DNA of 64,000 nt from Mesorhizobium sp. GTDB lineage: Bacteria; Pseudomonadota; Alphaproteobacteria; Rhizobiales; Rhizobiaceae. The notes beneath the pieces were generated by a model, which saw only the letters and a program-made list of their open reading frames with translations, had not been told where the DNA came from and ran no database searches. The stretch covers positions 1-64,000 of the forward strand of contig SAPZ01000010.1 of the NCBI GenBank assembly GCA_004020875.1, written 5' to 3'. The translations under genes were made by a program, and so were the position numbers. This document shows positions 54,112-63,098 of this stretch, piece by piece; the first letter of the stretch is position 1, and each line of letters begins with the position of its first letter.

Positions 54112-55389
54112 TTAACTTACCGGCTGATCTTCGGGACGCATGCCAGCCCGCTCGCGTTCCAGATAATGCTGATCGATAACCGGCAGCTGTTCGCCTTGCA
54201 GCGTCGCCTCGAAGGCCCGCAAACGTTTGTGCACAGACTGCAGTTCGACAATCGTCGACCAAGAATTCAACAGGAACTGCAGCGAATTCGTCACCTTGCC
54301 GAACGCGTTCGAGATCTGGTTCAGCGCGCCAAACGTGATCTTATGCGCGACCAGCGAAGGCCCGAGGATCAGCAGCGAGAAGATGTTGTCGGCCTGCAGG
54401 TAGGTGTAACGAACAACGTTGAAATAGATGTAGTGGAAATAGAGCTTGAAATAATTGCGGCGGACGTTGTTGAACAATTGTGTCGTCGTCGCCGGCTGAG
54501 CCCGGTCGGGATGATCTTCGCCGTAGACAAGCTCCTTGCGATAGGCTGCCTCGACACGCTGGTTGCGGAACTGCAGGCCCGGCAGCTTAAGACCCGCCAC
54601 CATCACGGAGACCGTTCCGAACAGGCACCAGCCCAATGCGGCAATGACCAGTGGTTGGGGGACGGCGCCGATGATCGGCAATTCGGTGATGTGAGCCTGT
54701 AGCTGAATCAAGACCGGCAGAAAGGCGATCAGGGTCATGATCGACTGAACGAAGGTCGAGCCGAGATCTTCCATGATCTGCGAGAAACGCATCGTGTCTT
54801 CCTGGATACGCTGCGAGGCGCCCTCGATGTGGCGCAGCCGGCCCCAATTGGCCATGAAGTAATCGTTCATCGCGGTGCGCCAACGGAAGATCCAGTGGCT
54901 AACGATGAAGGCGTTGACCACCTGCACATTCATGCCGACCAGCGCCAGCCAGGAGAAATCGGCCAGCCCTTTGTAGAATTCTATGTTGGTCGAGGGAGTC
55001 GTTCCCGACATCAAGCCTTGGACGTAGTCGAAGAACGGGCCATACCAATTGTTGACCGCGACCGAGATCTGAACGTTGAAGTAGATGAAGAACAGGATGA
55101 CGGCGGTCATCAGGATCGACCAGTTCTGCCACGGGTGCGGAGCGTACCAGTTCCAGAACGCGTAGAAGATCACCACGCAGGCCACGAAGTAGATGTAGAA
55201 CCACAGGAACGGCTTCGACCACAGCACCGCGATGCCAATTATGGGCGGCGTGCCGGCCGCTGCCGCCGGCAGGCCGACGACGGCGCCCAGTTGCTCACCA
55301 CCGAAGAACCAGAACAGGATCGCCGCAAGGCTCCAGACGGCGGCCGAGGTGAAGAAGAGCTTCGGCTGCGGGAAGAAGGATACGAACAC
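54112..55389 (-). CDS. bacA: Peptide transporter BacA (SbmA/BacA family)
   Basis: This 425-residue inner-membrane protein is a proton-driven SbmA/BacA importer of antimicrobial and plant NCR peptides. It starts MFVSFFPQPKLFFTSAAVWS like S. meliloti BacA and keeps NWYGPFFDYVQGLM, FRWRTAMNDYFMANWGRLRH and EGASQRIQEDTMRFSQIMED. BacA lets bacteroids survive host peptides in legume nodules and alters very-long-chain lipid A in rhizobia. Length is normal. The start is a GTG at 55389 with GAGGAAA upstream. It is the last gene before the deacetylase on the opposite strand. Confidence 0.95.
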   Translation of the reverse strand: MFVSFFPQPKLFFTSAAVWSLAAILFWFFGGEQLGAVVGLPAAAAGTPPIIGIAVLWSKPFLWFYIYFVACVVIFYAFWNWYAPHPWQNWSILMTAVILFFIYFNVQISVAVNNWYGPFFDYVQGLMSGTTPSTNIEFYKGLADFSWLALVGMNVQVVNAFIVSHWIFRWRTAMNDYFMANWGRLRHIEGASQRIQEDTMRFSQIMEDLGSTFVQSIMTLIAFLPVLIQLQAHITELPIIGAVPQPLVIAALGWCLFGTVSVMVAGLKLPGLQFRNQRVEAAYRKELVYGEDHPDRAQPATTTQLFNNVRRNYFKLYFHYIYFNVVRYTYLQADNIFSLLILGPSLVAHKITFGALNQISNAFGKVTNSLQFLLNSWSTIVELQSVHKRLRAFEATLQGEQLPVIDQHYLERERAGMRPEDQPVS

Positions 55390-55511
55390 TGTGGCGGGTT
55401 TCCTCGGTCTGACCGCAAATCAGCGGCGTTGCTGTTCGGCGGGCATAAGGTCACACATCAGGGGGAAAGAAAATGCCCTGCCCGATGCCCGGCATCGAAC
55501 AAGGCCGCAAA

Positions 55512-56669
55512 TCATGGCGATTTTGGCGCGGCTGACCAGGCAATGACGCCGGAGGCGAGCAGCGCGGCCGCCGCCATGAAGGAGGCAAGGGTATAATTTC
55601 CCGAAGCCTGGGCGAGCAGGCCCGCAGCGACCGGGCCGACGATCTGGCCAACGCCGAAGGCAGCCGTCATCACCGCGAAGACACGGCGCGGCGCCCGCGG
55701 CGCGAGTTGCCTGCCCATCTGGATGCCCAGCGCCGTGATGGCGATGAAGGTGCCGCCGAGCAGGACGCCGGCGATCAGCGGTCCGGCAGCGCCCTTGACG
55801 ACGACGCTGGCGGTCACGCCGACCACCTCGATCAGGCAGGTGACCGCATAGGCGGCATAGAGCCCGATCCGCCCGGCCAGCTTCTGCCACAACCAAGTCG
55901 AGGGAAAGCCGGCAAGGCCGGCGACCATCCAGACGGTTGCCTCGAAGACGCGGCCGCCGCCGCCCTGCCGAACAATGGCGATCAGAAACGTCGCGGTCAC
56001 CACATAGCCGAAGCCGAACAACCCGTAGGCGACGATCATTTTGGTCAGGGACCTGTCTCCGGGCAGCGCCGGCTCGCGGCCGGCAACGCCATTGGCTGGC
56101 CTGGCGGAGCCGGCAAGCAGCGCGACCAGAAGCAGGCCGGCCAGCGAGATCCCTCCCGACCAGAGCCAGCCCGCGCTCCAATCGGCATGCTCGGTTACCA
56201 GGACGGCCAGCAGCGCCGAGGACGCCGCGATGCCCAGGCCAACGCCGCCGAAATGCAGCGCCTGCAGATCGCCGCGGTCGGCTTCCGCCAGATGGCTGAA
56301 GACGATCGAAGACATGAACACCATGACGAAAGCGCTGGCGAGGCCGGCGAGAAAACGGATGACGAGAAAGGCTGCCACCGTCTCGTTCAGGCCCATCAGA
56401 CCGGCAAGCAAGGCGCTGGCAATGAGGCTGGCGAACATCAGCATGGGCTCGCGGCCATGCGCCCAGCCGCCCGCGGCAGCCATCGCGCCGACGAGATAGC
56501 CGAGGTAGTTGGCGGAGGCGATCCAGCCGGCATCGGCCGGCGTCAGATGCAACGCCTCCATCATGCCGGGAAGGATCGGCGTGTAGACGAAGCGGCCGAT
56601 GCCCATGGCGACGGCAAGCGCTATCATGCCGGCAAAGGCAAGACGCAAGGGGGATGGCAAGGCGTTCAT
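55512..56669 (-). CDS. MFS transporter of the YbfB/YjiJ family
   Basis: This 385-residue protein begins MNALPSPLRLAFAGMIALAV and has the YbfB-type GIGRFVYTPILPGMMEALHL, IASANYLGYLVGA and VIRFLAGLASAFVMVFMSSI, with about 12 membrane segments. It probably exports an unknown compound. The ATG at 56669 is used; a start 36 bases upstream is in frame. It may be controlled by the LysR at 57200-58114 on the other side of a small gene. Confidence 0.88.
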   Translation of the reverse strand: MNALPSPLRLAFAGMIALAVAMGIGRFVYTPILPGMMEALHLTPADAGWIASANYLGYLVGAMAAAGGWAHGREPMLMFASLIASALLAGLMGLNETVAAFLVIRFLAGLASAFVMVFMSSIVFSHLAEADRGDLQALHFGGVGLGIAASSALLAVLVTEHADWSAGWLWSGGISLAGLLLVALLAGSARPANGVAGREPALPGDRSLTKMIVAYGLFGFGYVVTATFLIAIVRQGGGGRVFEATVWMVAGLAGFPSTWLWQKLAGRIGLYAAYAVTCLIEVVGVTASVVVKGAAGPLIAGVLLGGTFIAITALGIQMGRQLAPRAPRRVFAVMTAAFGVGQIVGPVAAGLLAQASGNYTLASFMAAAALLASGVIAWSAAPKSP

Positions 56670-56901
56670 TGCGGCGCACAATAAGAATGCGCGCTCGCGA
56701 AACAATGCGCTTGCGTTGGGCCAGTGTGGGGACGGGGCGCCTGCCGTTTAAACACCTCTGCAATCGAAACGCCTCTCAGCGTTTGCGATGCCTTTCATCG
56801 CCCTGACGGCGGCAGGCAGATGAGGGGCGGCGCCGACACCGGCAGAACAGCTTACAAGATCTGCGACGGTATCGCTTGACTTGCCGCTTCCGTTCGATCT
56901 T

Positions 56902-57102
56902 TCAGCGGCCAACCACTCCCCTCGTCTCATAAGTCGTCCGGCGAGCCGTCAGCCGGAACGGCATGTCGCCGAGTTCGCGCTCCGACATGGTGTCGAGCAC
57001 GGGATGCGACAGTGGATCCATGATCCAGCGGGCGATCTGGCCATCGTCGCGCTGCCTCGCCTCGATCCCGGAAAGCCCTTTCAGCAAAGATAAAATCTTC
57101 AT
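56902..57102 (-). CDS. Small hypothetical protein
   Basis: This 66-residue protein starts MKILSLLKGLSGIEARQRDD and has LDTMSERELGDMPFRLTARR near the end. The SERELGDM part weakly recalls DUF1127 (DRELRDIG), but the rest does not. GGAGGTTGCCCA before the ATG is a strong ribosome binding site, so I take it as real. It is divergent from the LysR gene, 97 bases away, and could be regulated with it. Downstream about 230 bases separate it from the MFS gene on the same strand. Confidence 0.6.
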   Translation of the reverse strand: MKILSLLKGLSGIEARQRDDGQIARWIMDPLSHPVLDTMSERELGDMPFRLTARRTTYETRGVVGR

Positions 57103-57199
57103 TGGGCAACCTCCTGCCTCAAGGTCAGCCCACCTAAATTCTGCCCTTTCCCGACAGGATTCAATTGAGATTTTGGCCCAGGCGCTTTAGAAAAACTGA

Positions 57200-58114
57200 A
57201 TGGCTATCCTGAACCGTGTCCATCTCAACGGCCTGCGCGCCGTGGAAACCGTCGCCCGGCTGGGATCGCTGGCAGCAGCGGCGGGAGAGCTGAACGTCTC
57301 GGTCAGCGCCGTCAGCCAACAGGTCAAGCGCACGGAAAAGCAGCTGGGGCAGGCGCTGTTCGAACGCACGCCAGGCGGGCTGGTGCCGACCGAATTCGGC
57401 GTCGCCTTCACGGCGCGGCTCAGCGCAGGCTTCCGTGAGCTCGCGCAAGCGGTGGCGCTGGTCGACGAGGCCAACGAGTGCACGCTGGTCGTGTCGGTGG
57501 CGCCGGCCTTCGCCTCGAAATGGTTGTTGCCCCGGCTGTCGCGGCACTTCGCGCGGCATCCGAACGTGCTTTTGCGCATCGACGCCTCGGCCAGGGTTGC
57601 GGATCTCGACCGCTCCGACATCGATATTGCCATCCGGCTTGGCGACGGCAAATGGCCCGGCGGCCGCGCCGAGCTTCTGCTTGCCCAGGAAGTGTTTCCG
57701 GTCTGCGCTCCGTCGATCGCGGCCAGGCTGAAGTCGATCGGCGATCTGGCGCAGACCTGCGCCATCACCGACGAGCGGGCAATGTTCAGCTGGGACGGCT
57801 GGTTCGAGGCGGCCGGCGTCGAGCCGGTCACCTTCCAGAAGGGGGCGCGCTTCACCGATCCGATGCTTTGCCTGGAATCGGCGATCGCCGGCCACGGCGT
57901 GATGCTCGCCTGGCAGTTGCTGACCGCCGACGCGCTGGCCGACGGGCGGCTGGTCGCGCCGTTCGGCGTGCGGGCGCAGAGCGGGCTAGGCTACTGGCTG
58001 GTGACCTCGGCCGCAAAGAGCGAGAGCCGCAAGGTGCGCGACTTGAAGGCCTGGATCCGCGAGGAGATCGAGGCCACCATGGCGCAGTTCCGGGCACTGG
58101 ACAGCGCCGCATAA
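57200..58114 (+). CDS. LysR-family regulator, GcvA-like
   Basis: This 304-residue regulator starts with a GcvA-type head (HLNGLRAVETVARLGSLAAA) and helix-turn-helix (AGELNVSVSAVSQQVKRTEK), then the effector domain with FASKWLLPRL and DLDRSDIDIAIRLGDGKWPG. It is divergent from the small protein gene and beyond it the MFS gene, which are its likely targets. The ATG at 57200 is the only good start. Confidence 0.9.
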   Translation: MAILNRVHLNGLRAVETVARLGSLAAAAGELNVSVSAVSQQVKRTEKQLGQALFERTPGGLVPTEFGVAFTARLSAGFRELAQAVALVDEANECTLVVSVAPAFASKWLLPRLSRHFARHPNVLLRIDASARVADLDRSDIDIAIRLGDGKWPGGRAELLLAQEVFPVCAPSIAARLKSIGDLAQTCAITDERAMFSWDGWFEAAGVEPVTFQKGARFTDPMLCLESAIAGHGVMLAWQLLTADALADGRLVAPFGVRAQSGLGYWLVTSAAKSESRKVRDLKAWIREEIEATMAQFRALDSAA

Positions 58115-58233
58115 CCGTTGCGCACTTCGGGCAACCGCCATGCTTGTGAGCAGGCCCAGTCGATCGCGGTGGAAAGGTCAATCGCAGCGGTCTATGTAAG
58201 GATGAGAACCCAAACATAACAGCAGGCAGGATC

Positions 58234-59490
58234 ATGACCACACATTCGCGCGGCGTTTCGGCAAGCATCGACCCGGTGAAGCTCGACAGGCTGGCCGAAG
58301 TCGCCGTCAAGGTCGGGCTGCAGCTGCAGCCTGGACAGGACTTGGTGCTGACCTCGTCCATCGCGGCACTGCCGCTGACCCGCCGCATCGTCGAGCATGC
58401 CTACAAGGCCGGCGCCGGCCTGGTGACGCCGATCTTCAACGACGACGAGATCACGCTGGCGCGCTTCCGCTTCGGCGCCGATGCCGGCTTCGACCGCGCC
58501 GCCGGCTGGCTCTATGAAGGCATGGCGAAAGCCTTCTCGAACAACGCCGCGCGGCTCGCGGTGCGCGGCGAGGATCCGTCGCTGCTCTCGGCGCAGGATC
58601 CGGCCAAGGTGGCGCGCGCCAACAAGGCGAACTCGATGGCCTACCAGCCGGCGCTGGAGAAGATCACCGGCTTCGACATCAACTGGAACATCGTCGCCTA
58701 TCCCGATCTCGCCTGGGCCAGGCAGGTGTTTCCCGGCGAGCCGGACGACGTCGCGGTGGTGAAGCTCGCCGACGCGATCTTCTCCGCCTCGCGCGTCGAT
58801 GTCGAGGACCCGATCGGCAACTGGAAGGCGCACAACGCGGCACTGGCGGAGCGCACGAAATGGCTGAATGAGCACAATTTCCATTCCCTGCATTTCACCG
58901 GCCCGGGCACCGACCTGACAGTCGGTCTGGCGGATGGCCATGAATGGATGGGCGGCGCCTCGACGGCGAAGAACGGCATCACCTGCAATCCCAATATCCC
59001 GACCGAGGAGGTCTTCACCACGCCGCATGCAAGGCGCGTCGAGGGCCATGTCTGCTCGACCAAGCCACTCTCCTACCAGGGTACGCTGATCGACGAGATC
59101 TCGGTACGTTTCGAAGGCGGGCGGATCGTCGAGGCCAAGGCCTCGAAGGGCGAGGACGTGCTGAAGAAGGTGCTCGAGACCGACGAGGGCGCGCGCCGCC
59201 TCGGCGAAGTGGCGCTTGTGCCGCATTCCTCGCCGATCTCGAAGAGCGGGCTGCTGTTCTTCAACACGCTGTTCGACGAGAACGCCGCCTGCCACATCGC
59301 GCTCGGTCAGTGCTATTCCAAATGCTTCGTCAACGGCGCCTCGCTCAGCCAGGACGAGATCTCGACGCGCGGCGGCAACAAGAGTTTCATCCACATCGAC
59401 TGGATGATCGGCTCCGACAAGATCGACATCGACGGCGTCGCCAAGGACGGCAGCCGCGTGCCGGTGATGCGCAAGGGCGAGTGGGCGTAA
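58234..59490 (+). CDS. M29 family aminopeptidase
   Basis: This 418-residue metallopeptidase fits the M29 family (AmpS/aminopeptidase T). It has LDRLAEVAVKVGLQLQPGQD at the start and the metal-binding part PNIPTEEVFTTPHARRVEGH, then VEAKASKGEDVLK and the end SFIHIDWMIGSDKIDIDG. It removes N-terminal residues in the cytoplasm using two divalent metal ions. It lies 120 bases after the LysR gene and 20 bases before the DUF488 gene on the same strand. Confidence 0.93.
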   Translation: MTTHSRGVSASIDPVKLDRLAEVAVKVGLQLQPGQDLVLTSSIAALPLTRRIVEHAYKAGAGLVTPIFNDDEITLARFRFGADAGFDRAAGWLYEGMAKAFSNNAARLAVRGEDPSLLSAQDPAKVARANKANSMAYQPALEKITGFDINWNIVAYPDLAWARQVFPGEPDDVAVVKLADAIFSASRVDVEDPIGNWKAHNAALAERTKWLNEHNFHSLHFTGPGTDLTVGLADGHEWMGGASTAKNGITCNPNIPTEEVFTTPHARRVEGHVCSTKPLSYQGTLIDEISVRFEGGRIVEAKASKGEDVLKKVLETDEGARRLGEVALVPHSSPISKSGLLFFNTLFDENAACHIALGQCYSKCFVNGASLSQDEISTRGGNKSFIHIDWMIGSDKIDIDGVAKDGSRVPVMRKGEWA

Positions 59491-59510
59491 CAGCCCCTTA
59501 TGGAGGCGTG

Positions 59511-59864
59511 ATGGCCTTCGAGGTTGCGGTAAAGCGCGTTTACGAGACGCATGATAAGGCGGACGGCCAGCGCGTGCTGGTCGACCGCATCTGGCCGCGC
59601 GGCGTCAGCAAGAAGGACGCCGAACTGGCGCTGTGGCTCAAAGAGATCGCGCCGAGCGACGAGTTGCGCAAATGGTTCGGGCACGAGCCAGAGCGCTGGG
59701 CAGAGTTCCAGAAGCGATATCGGGCCGAGCTCGACGCGAATGGCGAAGCGGTGGCGCAACTGCGCGGCCTGCTGCGCGAGGGCAAGCTGACACTGCTCTA
59801 CGGCGCGCATGATGAGGCGCACAACAATGCGGTGGCGTTGGCGGCATATTTGCGAGACGCGTGA
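59511..59864 (+). CDS. DUF488 domain protein, YeaO type
   Basis: This 117-residue protein has the DUF488 pattern: VLVDRIWPRGVSKKDAELAL, WFGHEPERWAEFQKRYRAEL and LTLLYGAHDEAHNNAVALAA. The function is unknown. It follows the aminopeptidase gene by 20 bases and is probably in one transcript with it. A pair of inverted repeats follows at 59912-60092. Confidence 0.9.
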   Translation: MAFEVAVKRVYETHDKADGQRVLVDRIWPRGVSKKDAELALWLKEIAPSDELRKWFGHEPERWAEFQKRYRAELDANGEAVAQLRGLLREGKLTLLYGAHDEAHNNAVALAAYLRDA

Positions 59865-59911
59865 GGCGCCCTCTCTGCGTTGGCGATTTGGCAAAAGCGG
59901 CGGCGACATCC

Positions 59912-60092
59912 AATCTCCCCCCTTGCGGGGGAGATGCCCGGCAGGGCAGAGGGGGGTGCCTCGCGCCGGCCTCTCAACCACTTGCTGCCACATACTGAGA
60001 AGGGTTCGCATCCGGAACACGTTCGACCAACGTCGCGTTCCTTCACACCCCCCTCTGGCCTGCCGGCCATCTCCCCCGCAAGGGGGGAGATT
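59912..60092. repeat. Inverted pair of a 47-bp GC-rich palindromic element
   Basis: The left copy (59912-59958) contains ATCTCCCCCCTTGCGGGGGA, GATGCCCGGCAGGGCAG and AGGGGGGTG. The right copy (60045-60092) is nearly its exact reverse complement (CACCCCCCTCTGG, CCTGCCGGCCATCTCCCCCG, CAAGGGGGGAGATT). Each copy has its own small hairpin, and the two together could form one long stem around 86 bases. They lie between the convergent DUF488 and ArsC-like genes, like a paired REP structure. Confidence 0.85.
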
Positions 60093-60113
60093 AGCAGCTT
60101 CGGTGTCCCGCCT

Positions 60114-60461
60114 TTACTTCACCGCCTCCTCATAAGCCTCAGGCTTGAACCCCACCAGCACCCGCTCCCCCACCTCCAGCACCGGCCGCTTGATCATCGT
60201 CGGCTTGGCGAGCATCAGCTTCTTCGCCTTCTTCTCGTCGAGCGCTTCCTTGTCCTTATCCGGCAGCTCGCGAAAAGTGGTGCTGCCCTTGTTGAGCAGC
60301 TTTTCCCAGCCGACCTTGCCGATCCAGCCGCTGAGTTTGTCGGCCTCGATCCCCTCTGCCCGATAGTCATGAAAACGATACGGCACGTCACGGCTCTCCA
60401 GCCAGACGCGCGCCTTCTTGATCGTGTCGCAGGTGGTGATGCCGTACATGGTTATGGTCAA
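60114..60461 (-). CDS. ArsC/Spx-family protein, YffB-like
   Basis: This 115-residue protein has the ArsC thioredoxin-like fold with a single active-site cysteine, MYGITTCDTIKKARVWLESR, and the closing PTMIKRPVLEVGERVLVGFK. It lacks the extra cysteines of classic arsenate reductases, and matches the YffB/Spx-like group, of which some members reduce glutathione adducts or act as regulators. The reaction here is unknown. The 225 bases upstream show no other gene. Confidence 0.88.
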   Translation of the reverse strand: MTITMYGITTCDTIKKARVWLESRDVPYRFHDYRAEGIEADKLSGWIGKVGWEKLLNKGSTTFRELPDKDKEALDEKKAKKLMLAKPTMIKRPVLEVGERVLVGFKPEAYEEAVK

Positions 60462-60686
60462 GGCGGGCCTCTGTCGGATCGAGTGATAAATGCGGCCTAA
60501 CGGTAGAGCATGATGCTGACAAGCGTGAGCAATTTTCCAGCGACATAGTGCTCGATCTCTCTCGTTGGGACTTATTCCAACCCGCTTTGCGCCAATTGCC
60601 TCACTCGATTTTCGCCCTTGCCAATACTAAGGCTTTTACCTAAGTAATGCATCGACTTGAATCGAGCGATCGCGAAAGGGAAAATC

Positions 60687-61262
60687 GTGGGCAGGCTTGT
60701 CGTTGCCGAACTGATGTCGATCGACGGTGTGAGCGAAGCGCCTGGCGGCGAGCCGGGCTATCGCCACACCAACTGGGTCGGCAAGCGTCACGAAGCCAAG
60801 CAGATCGAGCACAAGTTCAAGGAAGTGCTCGATCACGAGGCGCTGCTGCTCGGCAGGGTGACTTATGAAAGCTTCGCGGGTGGCTGGCCGACTTATAAGG
60901 GTCCATTCGCCGACCGCATGAACAGCATGCCCAAATATGTGGTCTCGTCCGTGCTGAAGAACCCGACCTGGAACAACACGACCGTGCTGCATGGCGAGCC
61001 GATGACGGCCGTCGGCAGGCTAAAGCAAAGCCTCGAGGGCGACATTCTCGTCGAAGGCAGCCGCACATTGGCCAACGCGCTTCGCCGGCACGGGCTTGTC
61101 GATGAATACCGGCTGATGGTGTTTCCGGTCATCCTGGGCAGCGGCGCACAGTTCTTCGACCGGACCGAGGACGCGACGAATCTGAGACTGACCGCCACGC
61201 ATTCCTTCGCAAACGGCGCGGTCGAGCTCACCTATCAAGTGCTTCGCGGCGAGGAGATCTGA
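60687..61262 (+). CDS. Dihydrofolate reductase-like (RibD C-terminal) protein
   Basis: This 191-residue protein belongs to the DHFR-like group with the RibD C-terminal fold: VVAELMSIDGVSEAPGGEPG at the start, LLLGRVTYESFAGGWPTYKG and the NADP-binding GDILVEGSRTLANALRRHGL, then EYRLMVFPVILGSGAQFFD. The substrate is unknown. The GTG at 60687 has AAGGG at good spacing and is preferred to a TTG at 60657. It is two bases before the ArsR gene and forms an operon with it and the AHSA1 gene, a very common set in soil bacteria. Confidence 0.9.
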   Translation: MGRLVVAELMSIDGVSEAPGGEPGYRHTNWVGKRHEAKQIEHKFKEVLDHEALLLGRVTYESFAGGWPTYKGPFADRMNSMPKYVVSSVLKNPTWNNTTVLHGEPMTAVGRLKQSLEGDILVEGSRTLANALRRHGLVDEYRLMVFPVILGSGAQFFDRTEDATNLRLTATHSFANGAVELTYQVLRGEEI

Positions 61263-61264
61263 CG

Positions 61265-61621
61265 ATGGGCCTGCAAAGCGCCACCCACGGCGTGACACCG
61301 CCTATCGACGGCATCTTCCGCGCGCTGGCCGATCCGACACGACGGCGCGTGGTGGAGCGGCTGAACAGAAGCCCTGCCTCGGTCAGCGAACTGGCCGAGC
61401 CTTTCGAGATGGCGCTGCCCTCCTTCATCGAGCACCTGAAGGTGCTGGAAGGTTGCGGGCTGGTGCAGTCGCAAAAAGCCGGCCGGGTCAGGACTTACAG
61501 TCTTTCGCCCGAGCCCCTGAAGCTTGCGGAGAATTGGCTCGCCGAACAGCGCGCGCTGTGGGAGCGCCGCCTCGACCAGTTCGACGCCTATGTGATGAGC
61601 CTCAAGGAGAGTGAAAAGTGA
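61265..61621 (+). CDS. ArsR-family regulator
   Basis: This 118-residue winged-helix regulator has [20 protein letters not shown], the recognition helix [20 protein letters not shown] and the wing GRVRTYSL. No metal-binding cysteine pair is seen, so it probably senses something else or only binds DNA. The end overlaps the AHSA1 start by four bases (GTGA). It is likely to control the operon itself. Confidence 0.92.
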   Translation: MGLQSATHGVTPPIDGIFRALADPTRRRVVERLNRSPASVSELAEPFEMALPSFIEHLKVLEGCGLVQSQKAGRVRTYSLSPEPLKLAENWLAEQRALWERRLDQFDAYVMSLKESEK

Positions 61622-62097
61622 GCTATCCGTTCAAGCCGAATCCGAAACTGGACCTGACGCTGGAGCGCTTTCTCGACGCACCGCGCGAGTTGCTGTGGCG
61701 TGCCTTGACGACACCTGAGCACGTCAAACAGTGGTTCACACCGAAGCCGTGGGTCATCACCGACTGCGAGATCGACCTTCAGCCGGGAGGCCTGTTCCGC
61801 ACGCGCATGCAGTCGCCCGACGGCAAGGAGGTCAGCGACCGTCACTGCTGCTATCTAGAGATCGTGCCGAACGAGCGGCTGGTGTGGACCGACGCGCTGC
61901 TGCCGGGCTACCGGCCGTCCGGCGAGCCCTTCATCACAGCGGTCATCGCGCTGACGTCCGAAGGCAAGGGCACGCGCTACACCGCAACCGCCATCCACCG
62001 CGACGGGGCGACGCGCAACAATCACGAGGAGATGGGGTTCTTCGATGGCTGGGGCACGGTGGCAGACCAACTGGCGGATTATGTGAAGACGATTTGA
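61618..62097 (+). CDS. SRPBCC/AHSA1 domain protein
   Basis: This 159-residue protein has the AHSA1 (activator of Hsp90 ATPase-like) fold: [30 protein letters not shown], the core [20 protein letters not shown] and the C-terminal [17 protein letters not shown]. It binds a hydrophobic ligand in its cavity; its role is unknown. The GTG start overlaps the ArsR gene by four bases, which shows translational coupling. Confidence 0.92.
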   Translation: MSYPFKPNPKLDLTLERFLDAPRELLWRALTTPEHVKQWFTPKPWVITDCEIDLQPGGLFRTRMQSPDGKEVSDRHCCYLEIVPNERLVWTDALLPGYRPSGEPFITAVIALTSEGKGTRYTATAIHRDGATRNNHEEMGFFDGWGTVADQLADYVKTI

Positions 62098-62185
62098 AAA
62101 GCTGGCAGGCGGCTCGGGTATCATCCGAGCCGCCATGCCTCACTCTTTAGATCGCAGGCCGTTCGCAGCCCAAGCCCAGCAAGCC

Positions 62186-62539
62186 TCAGTAGTAGAAGCG
62201 CTCTTCGCTGATCTTGCCGTTCCTGACGGTGTAGAGGCCAACCTCATCCATCTTGACGCGCTGGCCGGTTGACTTGGGGGTCACGTCGAAGCTGAAGCGC
62301 AAGGCGAACTGGTCGCCATTGACGTACGGCCCCTCGACCGAACCGCCGTGAACCTCATGGTTCGCTTCCCACCACTCGCCCTTCTGCTTGACGGCTTCCT
62401 TGCCATTGCACACGGCCATTGGGCCTTCCATCGCTTCGTAGCTGACGATGTCGTCGGCATTGTATTTCGCGGCGGCGCTGTGGCTGTCGCCCTTCTTAAG
62501 GAGTTCCGTGAAATCCTTGGCAATTTCGGCAGTGGTCAT
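62186..62539 (-). CDS. SnoaL-like/NTF2-fold protein
   Basis: This 117-residue protein has a short NTF2-like pattern: AKYNADDIVSYEAMEGPMAV, GEWWEANHEVHGGSVEGPYV and the end VGLYTVRNGKISEERFYY. Function unknown; such proteins are often isomerases or ligand binders. GGGAGGAAATC before the ATG at 62539 is strong and settles the start. It converges with the AHSA1 operon. The 295 bases between its start and the next gene show no other feature. Confidence 0.82.
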   Translation of the reverse strand: MTTAEIAKDFTELLKKGDSHSAAAKYNADDIVSYEAMEGPMAVCNGKEAVKQKGEWWEANHEVHGGSVEGPYVNGDQFALRFSFDVTPKSTGQRVKMDEVGLYTVRNGKISEERFYY

Positions 62540-62834
62540 GATTTCCTCCCGGTTTGGACAAGACGTCAAGTAGGGATCTATCGTTCACCTGCCAGCACGG
62601 GGCTGCTTCGCAGGTGACATTTCGTGTCAGGAGGGTCGCGCCTTGAACTATGAGGCGGCCATCAACGGCCAGCGGCTCAGATGCCTGTAGATCGTCAGGC
62701 CGCGCAGGGTTAGGAAAGCTGTTGCGTCGGCCCTTCAAAAACGTATGGTCATTTCATCGTCGGCACTAACAAAGGACGTCGGCGGCTGAGAGACAGCAAC
62801 CGCGCTCCCGTCTGAACAGAGACCGGAGCCGGTT

Positions 62835-63044
62835 ATGAATCGAGTGCGTCTCGCCATACTACGAAATGTCGTTGTCCGCAGGCTCGAGTACGAGCGCGCT
62901 CATGGCCAAATCCTTGCTGGATGTACCGAAAGCATAGCGCGCTCAAGGGAGTTGCTGGCCTTAACCAAGGCGCAGATTGATAGACCTGGCCGGCCAAATC
63001 GGCCCTGGCTCAAAGATGCCCGGAAGGTTCAGGGTCGGACCTGA
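62835..63044 (+). CDS. Small hypothetical protein
   Basis: This 69-residue frame begins MNRVRLAILRNVVVRRLEYE and is basic and helical (ESIARSRELLALTKAQIDRP). GGAG lies upstream of the ATG, a usable ribosome binding site. No domain is recognised and the codon use is less typical than that of its neighbours, so the call is modest. Confidence 0.45.
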   Translation: MNRVRLAILRNVVVRRLEYERAHGQILAGCTESIARSRELLALTKAQIDRPGRPNRPWLKDARKVQGRT

Positions 63045-63098
63045 TTGGCAGTCCATAATTTCAGACTGACCCGCTACCCGACTGTCACGTTTATGAAG

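Noticed and set aside
60114..60461. Arsenate reductase of an arsenic-resistance operon
   Set aside because: It has only one active-site cysteine, matches the YffB/Spx type, and no ars transporter lies nearby; the ArsR gene at 61265 belongs to another operon and lacks metal-binding cysteines.
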